From positions 197,653,401 to 197,717,400 of the forward strand of contig OY294067.1 in the NCBI GenBank assembly GCA_958510875.1: a stretch of 64,000 nucleotides of DNA. The letters are read 5' to 3'. Positions 44,757 to 54,564 of this stretch are shown here, piece by piece. The notes below the pieces were generated by a model, which was not told the origin of the DNA, searched no databases, and worked only from the letters and a program-made list of their open reading frames with translations. The translations under genes and the position numbers were made by a program. The number at the start of each line of letters is the position of its first letter. The first letter of the stretch is position 1. The stretch comes from Endomychus coccineus (taxonomy: Eukaryota; Arthropoda; Insecta; Coleoptera; Endomychidae).

Positions 44757-45104
44757 CTATCTCATACCCATCCCCAATTTCCTCTTTGCCTTCATAATTT
44801 CATTCACATCGGAAGCGGCAATCCTCTCTCCAAATTTTGTGTCTTTAGATTTGACACGTTGCCAAGCAGCGTTCTCTAATATTTCATACGCCTCGTGACG
44901 TCCTTCCAAACTAGCGTTTCGCAGATATGAAATATCGTGTTGGCGGCAAGCGTCATCGAGTGGATTGATACCTAAATCTCCTCTTCTCAACCGTTCTCCT
45001 CATTTTGTACCGGGACCACAGAATTGATAACCAGGAATATGAAGTTCAAACGGGAGCTTGTTTATAAGCGTATTGAGAACACCTTCTCCTACGTACGCTT
45101 CCAT
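44757..45104 (-). pseudogene. phospholipase-A2-like Polinton protein with one stop
   Basis: ATG at 45104. The calcium-loop-like GYQFCGPGTK and the catalytic NPLDDACRQHDISY (His-Asp dyad) are in one frame, but a TGA at 45000-45002 separates them. Otherwise the frame is open to 44757 with a basic end. The arrangement resembles the parvovirus-type PLA2 domain used by some small DNA viruses to cross endosomal membranes. The active-site block itself is intact. Confidence 0.65.
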
Positions 45105-45383
45105 ACAGACTGATCAGAATTCAAGATTGCACCGTTATTTAACGAGGGGAGGGAGGAAGACCAAAGATCTCAAAATGCTATTTTTCATTAATTTCAAAAT
45201 TTTCTCAATACAAAAGACTTGAGTATAATCTTAACAATATATGTTTCAAATATTATAATCTTCACTCTTGATTCACCCTCATATTCACGGAATTTTGTTC
45301 TATTATAATATCCATACCCTCGAGTCAATAACATTCCAGCTATTTGTTTGTTCCTAATAATCTCCAAATGGTTGATGATGGGT

Positions 45384-46318
45384 TCATTGAACGAGATCCG
45401 AATTATCGATCCAACTGTTGTGATTATTATCTAGTGCCAACCATTTCACATACTGTTGACCCCTCCTCTTTCGTAATATTTTTTCGACTGAATACACATC
45501 GGGTTGTTTTGTTTTCTGTAATCCTTCGTCGTGGAAACAGCCGCTGATTGGTGCGTTGGTCATATCTTCTAGTAGATATGTGACCGGGTTGGTAATTTTT
45601 ACTTTGATGATTTCAAATAATTTCGTACTCCAATTGGGCGTAAATCCCTTATCAAAAATATGTTTAGCCTTACTTATTCGTACCACATCTCCCACGTGGT
45701 ATTTGTGAGACAGAACTAACTTGATGTGTGAGTAGGATCGCTTCAATATCTCGCTCTCAATCTGTTTCGTCACTTTTATTGGAGCCATATTTATAGTACT
45801 ATGTTTACGTTTATTATATTTTTCTGTGGTTTCTTCAAGTATATCAAGCCGTTTGTATTTCTCGCTAAGACTGAAATGTTTGTAGAGCGATTCCTTTAAC
45901 GTTTGAATGATACGTTCAGCAATGGCTGCTTTTTTCACACTATACCTATTATAATGATTGATATCACGTTTCTTCATTGGATCGTTGAATTGTTTATTGA
46001 AGAATTCTTTTCACTGATCTCTTTGCAGATTCCAAGGCTTACGATGTCCTTCTAGCAATATAGAACTGACCGCTTTCCGAACCTCTTCGGCTGATTCCGT
46101 TTCCAGCGGGCGTCTCCATAGAAATTTCGAGAATCAATCGATCATAACCAAAATGTATTTGAATCCTCTATTCTCACGAGCGTAATTACCCATTTCAGCC
46201 AGATCCATTTGCCACAAATCATCCAAACCTTTTATGATTACTCTGCGCCGTTTGAAATTCTTCCTACTTGGCTTATGAAGCTCATGCACAACTTGTTCTC
46301 TACTTATCTTATCGACGA
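45384..46318 (-). pseudogene. Polinton retroviral-type integrase with chromodomain, interrupted
   Basis: Single frame with at least two TGA stops (about 46133 and 46013). Order: LWQMDLAEM (first catalytic Asp) near 46215; a degenerate second-Asp block (LQRDQ, stop, KEFFNKQF); AIAERIIQTLKES (catalytic Glu) near 45925; HVGDVVRISKAKHIFDKG; and a C-terminal chromodomain-like end (VYSVEKILRKRRGQQYVKW) near 45490. The N-terminal zinc-binding part is not seen. The 6-bp target duplication shows that a related active enzyme made this insertion. Confidence 0.8.
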
Positions 46319-46324
46319 GGAAAT

Positions 46325-46984
46325 CTAGTTTAGAATTAACTTTTTGGGTATATTCACAGGATTTGGGGTTATACGTTTCACAGAGACCTGCTTTGTTGTT
46401 GTTGCTGTAGATGATGAGGGTCTCTTCTTAGAAGGTTCCACAGATGTCATCCGTCGTTCTAACTCCTCCTCTTTACTAGTGATGTCATTTAGACACATGT
46501 TGACACTGTTAAATGTGTTATTGATCTCTTTTAATTCATTTCTGCTTCCCCTCACACTATCACTGATTGTTTTATACTCTGATTTTATATAGATTCCCAT
46601 TACGTTATATTTATTCTGAATGTCCATCAGATGTTCATCAATGTTGAGGATAGCCTTCCCATTCGTTAATTTATGTTCATCCAGATCCTTGTTGATATCT
46701 TTGATCTAATTATCAACCCTAACATTTTAGGTATCTTTAAGACTGGTTTCCGTTTCCAGATTCAGTTTGTGTGTTAATTTATCAACACACATTTCATTTG
46801 CAACATCTCCATCATCATTCGGTGATTTTACGTTGCACAATCTACGATTTTCCATATCATATTTCCCATCGCTCGTTAGGAATAATCCTTGTCCGTGAAC
46901 TTGTTTGAAATTATTATTAAATATATTTGTATCATATGTACACATGGAAGAGGAGGATCTGCCAAACTTATCCATTGAAACCAT
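46325..46984 (-). pseudogene. fibre-like coiled-coil Polinton protein, broken
   Basis: N-terminal part 46984-46727 (MDKFGRSSSSM, then GLFLTSDGKYDMENRRLCNV followed by a PNDDGDVANEMCVDK block). The middle block resembles the 'r-l-x-NV-x-x-P-x-D-x-x-D-A-V-N' repeats of trimeric tail-fibre-type proteins. After two stops near 46728 and 46710, the same protein continues as a coiled coil (46627-46325) with a Ser/Thr-rich basic end. A role as a surface fibre or attachment protein is an inference. Confidence 0.45.
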
Positions 46985-47348
46985 CTTTATAACTGTGATG
47001 AATTTGTCTTACACTCGGTTTTTGTTCAATTACATTCGCCTCCATCAATTCTTCTATTATAGAGATTATCTCGTTGTGATGGTTATTGTTACCAGCGTGC
47101 GAGGATGCAACAAGAAGTCTCAGTCTATCCACAATTCCGTCAACGTCATCCCAATAAACATATTCGATAGATTTCTCGTTATATTCAAGCATATCATTCT
47201 TGATATATGCATTTCCAGTGTATGTTTCGGACCTTGGTCTTTCCATGGAATTAATCAAAGGTTTCAGTACATGTTTGTATTTTATAGTGTTCCTTACTCG
47301 ATCAGCTGGATCGTTATTACGTCTATGGGCACTAGTCATTTCCATCAT
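46968..47348 (-). CDS. conserved Polinton hypothetical protein
   Basis: 126 codons beginning MTSAHRRNNDPADRVRNT (Met at 47342). Contains YTGNAYIKNDMLEYNEK and YWDDVDGIVDRLRLLVASS, nearly identical to the copy at 37150-37600 and recognisable as a recurrent protein of insect Polintons. Its start overlaps the stop of the upstream gene by a few bases and its end overlaps the next frame, so the block is tightly packed. Function unknown to me. Confidence 0.6.
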   Translation of the reverse strand: MMEMTSAHRRNNDPADRVRNTIKYKHVLKPLINSMERPRSETYTGNAYIKNDMLEYNEKSIEYVYWDDVDGIVDRLRLLVASSHAGNNNHHNEIISIIEELMEANVIEQKPSVRQIHHSYKDGFNG

Positions 47349-48030
47349 TTGACTGTAATTTTTCCATCTCCCACAGTGTAAATATCAGGTAGAACATTTC
47401 TGTAAAATATCAAATTATACAGTCCTGTGGTACCCTTGAACGGAGTACCCTTGATAATTATATTACTCTCACTATCAATTTCTATTGGTTGATTACCCAT
47501 GAACCATCTATCTAAAGTTGAATTATATTGCAAACACATTCTATCATCGTATTTCTTGACATCATCATCCAATAGGAATCTTTTCAAGTAATAACGTGCT
47601 AATGTATGGTATTGTTGCAGAAACTCCTCTGTAGCCGCAGCATTATCTTTCTTAAGTTTTCCGAATTCTTCACGAATCTGATCGATAGTATGTTCGGGAT
47701 AAAACACATCCTCCTCAGTATCTTTGAGGTTATATACGAATTCTTCTCCTTCAGTAACAATATTTGGGATTGGTATGTTCTCCATTTGTGTTGCTGTAGA
47801 AACAATACTTTTAGGTTTAACCAACGAATTTTGTTTATTATTTCAGCATTTCTCGCAATTTCCTCCAGAGGTTTAGATACATTCCTGAACATGTTATCTA
47901 GAATCTCATCATTTCCAGCTTCACCCAATTTCACAGCCATATATTTTTTCCTCACAACATTTGCTAACTCCCAAGTTTTTCTCTTCAATTGCTGTTTTTC
48001 TTTTAACATGTTACTCACACCCACTTCCAT
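47345..48030 (-). pseudogene. Polinton hypothetical protein with frameshift
   Basis: N-terminal part 48030-47826 (MEVGVSNMLKEKQQLKRKTW... NDEILDNMFRN). The rest is in another frame (47824-47345: IVSTATQMENIPIPNIVTEG, FLQQYHTLARYYLKRFLL, WFMGNQPIEIDSESNI). The copy at 36473 reads through this point, so a single frameshift near 47825 broke this gene. Helical, charged, cytoplasmic-looking; function unknown. Confidence 0.6.
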
Positions 48031-48072
48031 GCTGAGCTGTTTGTCTATCCCAAATGATAGTTTATATACATG

Positions 48073-48737
48073 TTAGATGTATATATAGCTATCAGAACTT
48101 TTGCGATAACGTCCTTTGTTTATATCACAGTCTTTGTTTATCATAAGGAATCCATATTTATCTTTCCAACATGCGCTACATATCTCTTTGAATTTCTCGA
48201 GTGACATGTCGGTACTTACATGATCGGTAAATACATGTTTCAAATTGAGTTCATCCTGTTTGAAAATAATCAAGCAATTGGCATTGTCGCGCAATCCATG
48301 TTTTGGACATTTAGCAAAAGAATGACAAAGATAGAAACTATCAATTGAGTTGTGTCTCCCTCTTGAAAAATAAGCACGAATTTTCTCCTGTTTCTCATCC
48401 AATACATCATCAAGAATGAAGATAGAATTTGGTTTCGCTTCTGTGGGGTCTATGACTGCATTACTCTCCGTGTACGGAAAATATCCAAGCCCCTGTATTT
48501 TCTTCAATGTTTCCTTCAGTAACTGGTATTTAACAATAGAGATAACATCACATTCGTTTTCCCACAATTACTTGGACCACAGATTATTGTTCGTAGAGTA
48601 TTTGGCATCAAAGAGCTGTGACGTTGTAATTGTTCAACATTATCTATGCTTGACCCTAAGTTCATAATATTCAACGAGTCTCTTTGCTTAACAATCTTCA
48701 TCGTGCCTAAAGGCGAATCGAAATCATACCGAAACAT
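48073..48737 (-). pseudogene. Polinton packaging ATPase (FtsK/HerA type), internally deleted
   Basis: ATG at 48737. The first frame has Walker A (IICGPSNCGKTN) and ends at 48516. The second (48567-48073) has GLGYFPYTES, Walker B (NSIFILDDVL), GRHNSIDSFYLCHSFAKCPKHGL and the C-terminal WKDKYGFLMINKD block. The two overlap in different frames, and the usual ~30 residues between them are missing, so a small deletion plus shift inactivates it. The family pumps viral-type DNA into capsids. Confidence 0.8.
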
Positions 48738-48814
48738 ATGTTAATAAGCCTTTGTTTATATACTAGTTGATGATGTTATATTGTGTATGTCTGATCACGC
48801 TTCTGTCAGAAGAA

Positions 48815-49095
48815 AGCATCAAATACATGTCTGAATATTGAAGCACGTGCCTGAATGTTGAAGCACGTGTCTGAGCACGTGTCCGAATGTTGAAACACGT
48901 GTCTGAATATTGAAGCACAAGTCTGAATGTTGAAGCATGTGCTTAACACGTGTCTGATTATTGGAGCACGTGTCTGAACACGTGTCCAAACACGTTTCTG
49001 AATGTTGAAGCACGTGCTTAACACGTTTCTGATTATTGAAGCATGTGTCTGAACACGAGTCCGAATGTTGAAGCATGTGTTGAATCACGCGATAA
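48815..49095. repeat. CACGTG-rich minisatellite
   Basis: Short tandem units of about 18-24 bp built from 'gtctgaatgttgaagcacgt', with many CACGTG (E-box) cores. It lies between the ATPase gene and the right TIR and gives Cys/His-rich nonsense frames on the minus strand. Not present in the left half of the element. Confidence 0.8.
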
Positions 49096-49124
49096 AACAT
49101 GTGCATGAATGTCTTACAATCATT

Positions 49125-50993
49125 ATAATTATTCACATTTTATTCCTCATCTGCCCATCATAGTTCGTGAACGATGATGACGTCATCATCGTCCGTAAAC
49201 TATGGTCGCTGGATTGAATCAGTTACTGTCATCCGTTCGAAGCAGTGACGTCATCATAGTTCGTAAACTATGGTCGTCTGATTGAATCAGTTACTGTCAT
49301 TGGCTTGAAGCAGTGACGTCATCATCGTTCGTAAACCATGGTCGCCGGATTGAAACAATGAATGCCTCCCGTGACATCATCATCTTTCGTAAACTATGAT
49401 CGCAGGATCTCCAATTCAATAAAATTAACATTCTGCTTACCAGGACTTTTCATTTGATACCTATGAAGCTATGGTTGACATTCATAGATCCGCCATGACA
49501 GTTCGCGTGACAGATGCCTCATGAATCCACCACGTCACACCCTCCAAGACGCGACATGACACCTCGATAAAGACCTCACGTGACAGACGCCATGACATCT
49601 CGTTGAAGACCCACGTGACAGCAACCATGACAACTCTTTCCACCACCATGATGCTCTATGGTTTTGAGTTGGGTTAGCTCTATGACAGACACTCCGTCGA
49701 AGTGACAGGCACCATATCTCACCGCGTGACAGATCATGTGATTTCAAAACCGTACGACTAGCACCAGTCGGACGAGTTGAACTGGTGGCGACACCTACAC
49801 GAAGCAGTCTGTACCTTTATGCTGTGACGTCACACGTCTGCCCTGTGATAGCAGCCTGTCATCTTGGATTCGCACGAGTCGGACGAGCCAAACTGGTAGC
49901 GCTACCTACACGAAGCAGTCTGTACCTTCAACGATCAATCCTATAACAGCTGTCACGTGGTGGCGACACCTCCTCGAAGCAGCCTATACCTTTGGTCCGC
50001 CATGACAGCTGTCCCGTGATAGTCACATGACCCTGTACATGTGACACACTTTTTATAAGCACCCTGTATACTCTTTACAAACACTCAATTCTATGACAGC
50101 TGTTACGTGGTGGCGACACCTTATCGAAGCAGCCTGTACCCTTAGCCTGCCATGACAGCTGTCACGTGGTGGTGGTGACACCTAGGTGGCGCCACCTCTA
50201 CAGAACAGTCTGTACCTTAGGTCCGCCATGACAGCTGTCATGTGATGACGATATCTTCACGAAGTAGTCTGTACCTTTGGTCCGCCATGACAGCTGTCAT
50301 GTGGTGGTGACATCTTCACGAAGTAGTCTGTACCTTTGGTCCGCCATGACAGCTGTCACTTGGTGACGACATCTGCACGAAGCAATCTGTACCTCTGGTC
50401 CGCCATGACAGCTGTCACTTGGTGGCGACATCTGCACGAAGCAATCTGTACCTTAGGTCCACCGTGACAGCGGTCACTTGGTGGTGCCACTTCTACGAAA
50501 CAGTCTGTACCTCAGGTCCGCCATGACAGCTGTCACTTGGTGGCGACATCTGCACGAAGCAATCTGTACCTTAAGTCCGCCATGACAGCTGTCACTTGGT
50601 GGCGACATCTGCACGAAGCAATCTGTTCCTTAGGTCCGTCATGACAGCTGTCACTTGGTGGTGCCACCTCTACGAAACAGTCTGTACCTTAGGTCTGCCA
50701 TGATGGCTGTCACTTGGTGGCGACATCTGCACGAAGCGATCTGTACCTTAGGTCCACCATGACAGCTGTCACTTGGTGGCGACATCTGCACGAAGCAATC
50801 TGTACCTTAGGTCCGCCATGACAGCTGTCACTTGGTGGTGCCACCTCTACGAAACAGTCTGTACCTTAGGTCCACTTAATGCTCTATGGTTTTGACTTGA
50901 GGTTAGCTCTATAACCTCCAGCTTTATGGTATGCACCTAGACCGGAAGTGGAGACCGGATATCCTGGTCCCGAACTAGCCTAGTTCATCTACT
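49125..50993 (-). repeat. right terminal inverted repeat of the Polinton
   Basis: About 1.87 kb, inverted copy of 38130-39515. The extra ~0.5 kb comes from more satellite monomers. Inner end carries the 46-bp palindrome (about 49162-49207) and three ~75-bp CRE-type units; outer end is TAGTTCATCTACT followed by CATATA. Confidence 0.9.
50100..50880. repeat. 59-60-bp satellite array in right TIR
   Basis: About a dozen head-to-tail monomers (CCGCCATGACAGCTGTCACTTGG, TGGCGACATCTGCACGAAGCAATCTGTACCTTAGGT). Some units have TGGTGCCACCTCTACGAAACAGTC instead, in an alternating pattern that suggests a higher-order repeat. Confidence 0.85.
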
Positions 50994-50999
50994 CATATA

Positions 51000-51548
51000 A
51001 GTGTTATTAAAACGGCTATTCATGCATCGAATAGCAAAATCACCCTTCACCTAATACTTCACAGGTAATTTGTGAAGCAGTCACTTTTTGTTCTCGGCTG
51101 TATAATTGTCACCTTGCACTTCAATTGCTTGCTCACTGTTCGAATCACGATTGCTCCGGATGTCTTTTCGCACTGTCTCACTGACAATAATTAAATTCAA
51201 CGCTTGCGAGGCGTTCTTTTATACCAATCGAGGTTTCAGGTCAAGTCACTTACACCAGCTCCAGCCGAGCCCTTTTTTTGCCCATTTCGTGTTCATGATG
51301 ATTTACTAGCTCCTCGATTTTGTGTTGTTTTCATGATTACATCTGTTCTGATATCTTTTGTTGACACTTTGATGAATGACACTTGAACTACACGGATGTC
51401 AATGCCCGGAACTATCTTTCTTCCTATACCACAATATAGTTATTCTGGATTATCGATTTGAAATACTAATACAAAGAAATCTGAAATTTACAAGTAATCT
51501 ACGTGTTTTCCGTTAGATAATTATTCGATATTTTAGAGCTCCGTTACA
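51000..51548 (-). repeat. probable LTR of the decayed minus-strand gypsy element
   Basis: On the minus strand AAGGAGGGGA (51549-51558) precedes TGTAACGGAG at 51548, the same kind of edge as the long-LTR family. The other edge was not found; the Polinton may have inserted into this LTR, as its duplication begins at 50994. Confidence 0.45.
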
Positions 51549-51961
51549 TCCCCTCCTTAGTTCGGCGATATATGGAAGGATGAAATCTTCCCATTTCCAT
51601 ATCCCATCGAGAATTGTTCAAAATCTAGTACATAAGTAAGATAGCCCAAAGTGAAACCTAATACAAAAGTAAGATATCCTATCATGAAATATGAGACATA
51701 AAAAAAATTATTCCTTCTCTTGGGAACGGTGATTCTTGAGTCCAGGAACGCATACAATTTTCTTCGTCCTAAGGAAATAGAGCTGACAACTCCGGATGGA
51801 TACAAAAACAATCTTCTTCAAAACAAGAAAAAACTTCTTCTGGAAACGGAAACGTCCTCAAAACGGAAATATAACTTCTGATACGGAACTGAAACATCTT
51901 CTCCGAATCCAATGATGAATTCTATCATTCAAACACTTCCATCATGGAACGACCGGTACTT

Positions 51962-52312
51962 CTATTCTTCCTTCATCTTTAGGGTATAGGCCGTAACAAT
52001 TTCAGGGAGTGAGAACGGGCTTAGGTCCTTGACATGGACTCTTCTTATCTTCTTTCCATCTTTATTCTTCAAGTCATAAATGACAGGAGATATTACTTTG
52101 ATCACAGTAAATGGCTCTGTATATTTCGGAGCAAGCCTGACTGCAAAATGACGGATACTAGAAGACAAATGGTGCTCAGCCACTGGGTTCGAAACTTCTT
52201 TCCGGTACTTGATCTCAAAATCGTATTGTTGAAGGAAGATGCTCCATCGAGCCAATCTCCCACTTGGACTCTTCATCGAATGTAGCCATTTCAATGACTG
52301 GTGGTCGCTCAA
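51962..52312 (-). pseudogene. gypsy RNase H end fused to integrase C-terminus
   Basis: The first ~45 residues are the end of RNase H/connection (SDHQSLKWLHSMKSPSGRL, YRKEVSNPVAEHHLS). Without a break the frame continues into an integrase C-terminal GPY/F-like domain (FAVRLAPKYTEPFTVIKV, VKDLSPF). The whole integrase zinc finger and catalytic core are missing, so a deletion of roughly 350-400 codons joined the two. Confidence 0.75.
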
Positions 52313-52375
52313 TACGGTAAATCTGTATCCTTCTTAATGTGGTCACATTTTATCAATGCCCCACACTATAGTCAA

Positions 52376-52720
52376 TTACCCTTTCTCGGTATCAGAATAA
52401 TTCTTCTCGGTGGCTGCTAACGTTCGACTAGTGTAGGCGATGATTCTGTCGGCTTCATCAACATTTTGGGTTAATTCCGCAGCAATCCCCACGTCTGATG
52501 CATCTGTTTGCAATATAAACGGTCGGTTGAAGTCAGGACAAGTCAACACTAGGGCACTGGTCAATATTTCTTCCAATTTGTCGGATGTGGCTTGTTGTTC
52601 TTCTCCCCAACTCCAGCGGCGATTCTTCTTCAATGAAGCGGTCAACGAACTTATCACTTTCGAAAATCCTGGTATGAAACGACGGTATCACGAAGCTACT
52701 CCCAAGAACCGACGGAGTGC
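52376..52720 (-). pseudogene. gypsy RNase H fragment
   Basis: ILQTDASDVGIAAEL and AYTSRTLAATEKNYS identify RNase H. The tail end of RT's connection part (ASLKKNRRWSWGEEQQ) precedes it. A stop after EKG separates it from 52312; the usual EKELLAIVWA block is degenerate. Confidence 0.8.
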
Positions 52721-52892
52721 TTTTACTGACGACGGGCTTGGAATTTGTTTTATAGCTTCGATCTCCTCTGGGTCAGTGCGAATACCCCCGGCGGTGACCT
52801 CATGTCCTAGGTACTTGATCGAATTGCGGCAGAATTGACATCTTTCCGGGTTGATCTTCAAATTTGCTTGTCTTAAACGGCGGAAACTTTCC

Positions 52893-53460
52893 TTAAATTA
52901 ATGAGATGTTCGTCAAATTTTCTCCCAAAATGATGATGTCATCTAAATATGAGAAGGCGTAAGGATCCATATCCGGTCCTATTATCGTATCCATGAGTCT
53001 TTGGAAAGTTGCAGGCGCGGAATGTAAACCAAAGGGCATTACCTTAATCTGGAATAAGTCATGGCCTGTTCCAGTAAATGCCGAAATGGGTTTATTTTCT
53101 GGGGTCAACAGTATCTGCCAATATCCTTGTTTCAGGTCAATGCTAGTGATATATCGAGCTCGCCGGAGTTTATCTAAGATGGCACTCATGTACGGAAGTG
53201 GATACGCATCTTCAACGGAGACTTTGTTTTTCATTCGAAAATCAATAAAAAAACCGTGGTTTGCCATTTTTTTTCTTTATCACTACAACGGAAGAACACC
53301 TCGAACTACTCGACGGTTCTATAACTTTCTCTGCCAGCATTCGGTCAACTTCCTTATTGATGATTGCTTGCATCCTCGGATTCTGCGGCCGGTAACGCTG
53401 TTTCATCGGATCTGTCTTCATCAGTTATATCTCATGTTGGATCAACGGCGTGGTTCCTTT
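52893..53460 (-). pseudogene. gypsy reverse transcriptase fragment
   Basis: INKEVDRMLAEKVIEPS lies upstream, then a shift near 53270. After it come DAYPLPYMSAILDKL, YITSIDLKQGYWQI, VMPFGLHSAPATFQRLM and the YLDD active site (FSYLDDIII) near 52930. The frame ends at 52893 in a shift. RT motifs intact but not in one frame. Confidence 0.85.
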
Positions 53461-53496
53461 TATTCATCCAAAATATTTCAGTTCTGACTTCATAAA

Positions 53497-53952
53497 TCAT
53501 TTCAGTCTATCCTTTTCGGTTTCCGTCAATGTTGCTAGGTGTGTCTCCCGTTCATCACAGAAGCGCACACGTTTCACTGCCCTCGGTCCAGAACTAGATT
53601 CATTGGGAACTTTGTCGCGATTGTGCACTATCAAATTGTATTTAAAATACACTCCAGAGCACGATAGATGTATTTTGAACAAACCGGAGCTCAAATTTCT
53701 CATCCCTATTATCATCTCCGGTAATAATGACGGTGAATGCAAGAGCCCGGCTTCAATCTCACCGCACCCTAAGTATACTGAGATTCTGTAGGCGGCCGCA
53801 CTAGATACCAAATTCCCATTAGCCATCCTAGTATCAACGGCTCTAATAGGGATTGGTTGCAGTCCATAATCCCGACACAAACGAACAACTGTGTCGCTGA
53901 TATATGAACGTGTGGCTCCGGTATCCACTAGAGCCAAGAACTCTTTCCTCAA
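53497..53952 (-). pseudogene. gypsy retropepsin-like protease region
   Basis: LALVDTGATRSYISDTVVRL is the protease active site; YLGCGEIEAGLL and IGMRNL follow in the fold's usual order. It overlaps the stop of the gag-derived frame 53949-54260. Open in itself, but part of a broken pol. Confidence 0.8.
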
Positions 53953-54328
53953 TATATGAAATGTGATAAAAGGACGGTTTTCTTTACGGTGTTCTCGAAA
54001 ATTATTCCATCCGGTTCAACAGATGGAACGGATGCAATTTTCTCATCCAATTTCCGAATTACGGTCGGCCTAGGGGTCCTTACATTCTTGTGTATGGATA
54101 CTGATGAAACTTTTCTCGAAACAGCAGATGCGTCTGCCTTCAAACTTCTATCAGTATTTGATAATTTCGCATTGTCTTCGGTATCCATGAGTGTTACGTG
54201 AATTACATTTACGTCTCCCTTTGAGGCTTCCTCAACAGGGAACTGTGGCATCCTCTTCACAGCACAGTTCCTCGTGCGTTTCCCGCCCCATTACACGGGC
54301 AATCACGCGACATGACTCCGGCAGCGAC

Positions 54329-54564
54329 TTGAAAAATCTTGTCTTCCGGATGGATTCCGCGTCACAATAGCTCGACTTGATGCCGACGTTTCGCCAACCA
54401 TTACAGGTGGCATCTTCAGGGCAGGCTTGAGGCTTGAACTGAAACTGCCACCTGTAATGGTTGGCGAAACGTCGGCATCAAGTCGAGCTATTGTGACGCG
54501 GAATCCATCCGGAAGACAAGATTTTTCAAGATTAGCTGTCCGCGGAAGTCTACTATCCAAGATA
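54329..54564. mobile_element. 236-bp Penelope-like (PLE) fragment, inverted-repeat insert
   Basis: Inserted in gag between copies of TCCGGCAGCGAC (54317-54328 and 54565-54576), a 12-bp target duplication. It holds two perfect 85-bp inverted arms (54328-54412 and 54446-54530) around a 33-bp loop, then 34 bp of other sequence. The arms carry GGCGAAACGTCGGCATC, the hammerhead/PLE-type phrase. It may be a truncated PLE whose terminal repeat was copied in both directions. Confidence 0.7.
54370..54426 (-). ncRNA. hammerhead-like ribozyme motif
   Basis: On the minus strand: CTGAAGA (54419-54413, fits CUGANGA), a stem-loop GCCACC/GGTTGGC around TGTAAT (54412-54393), GAAACGTC (54392-54385) and then GGCA. 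The GGCA can pair with TGCC just before the core, forming stem I. Cleavage would fall after GTC. ACGT as a minimal stem III is typical of PLE hammerheads. One extra U separates the core from stem II, so activity is uncertain. The plus-strand arm reads CTGAAAC and should be dead. Confidence 0.55.

Larger units (their letters stand above)
38130..50993. mobile_element. Maverick/Polinton element with TIRs and 6-bp target duplication
   Basis: Ends are inverted copies starting AGTAGATGAACT(G/A)GGCTAG, matching the AGT start typical of Polintons. CATATA directly flanks both ends (38124-38129, 50994-50999), the 6-bp duplication made by the retroviral-type integrase of this class. Length is 12,864 bp, shorter than the usual 15-20 kb. 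Contents: one plus-strand accessory ORF, then minus-strand MSV199-like, MCP, penton-like, core-like, PLA2-like, integrase, fibre-like, two hypotheticals and ATPase. No protein-primed DNA polymerase B and no adenain-type protease is visible, and several genes are broken. The copy is presumably dead, or dependent on helpers. Confidence 0.93.

Noticed and set aside
48806..49136. Cys/His-rich reading frames suggesting a zinc-finger protein
   Set aside because: They are translations of a short tandem DNA repeat in two frames, not a gene.
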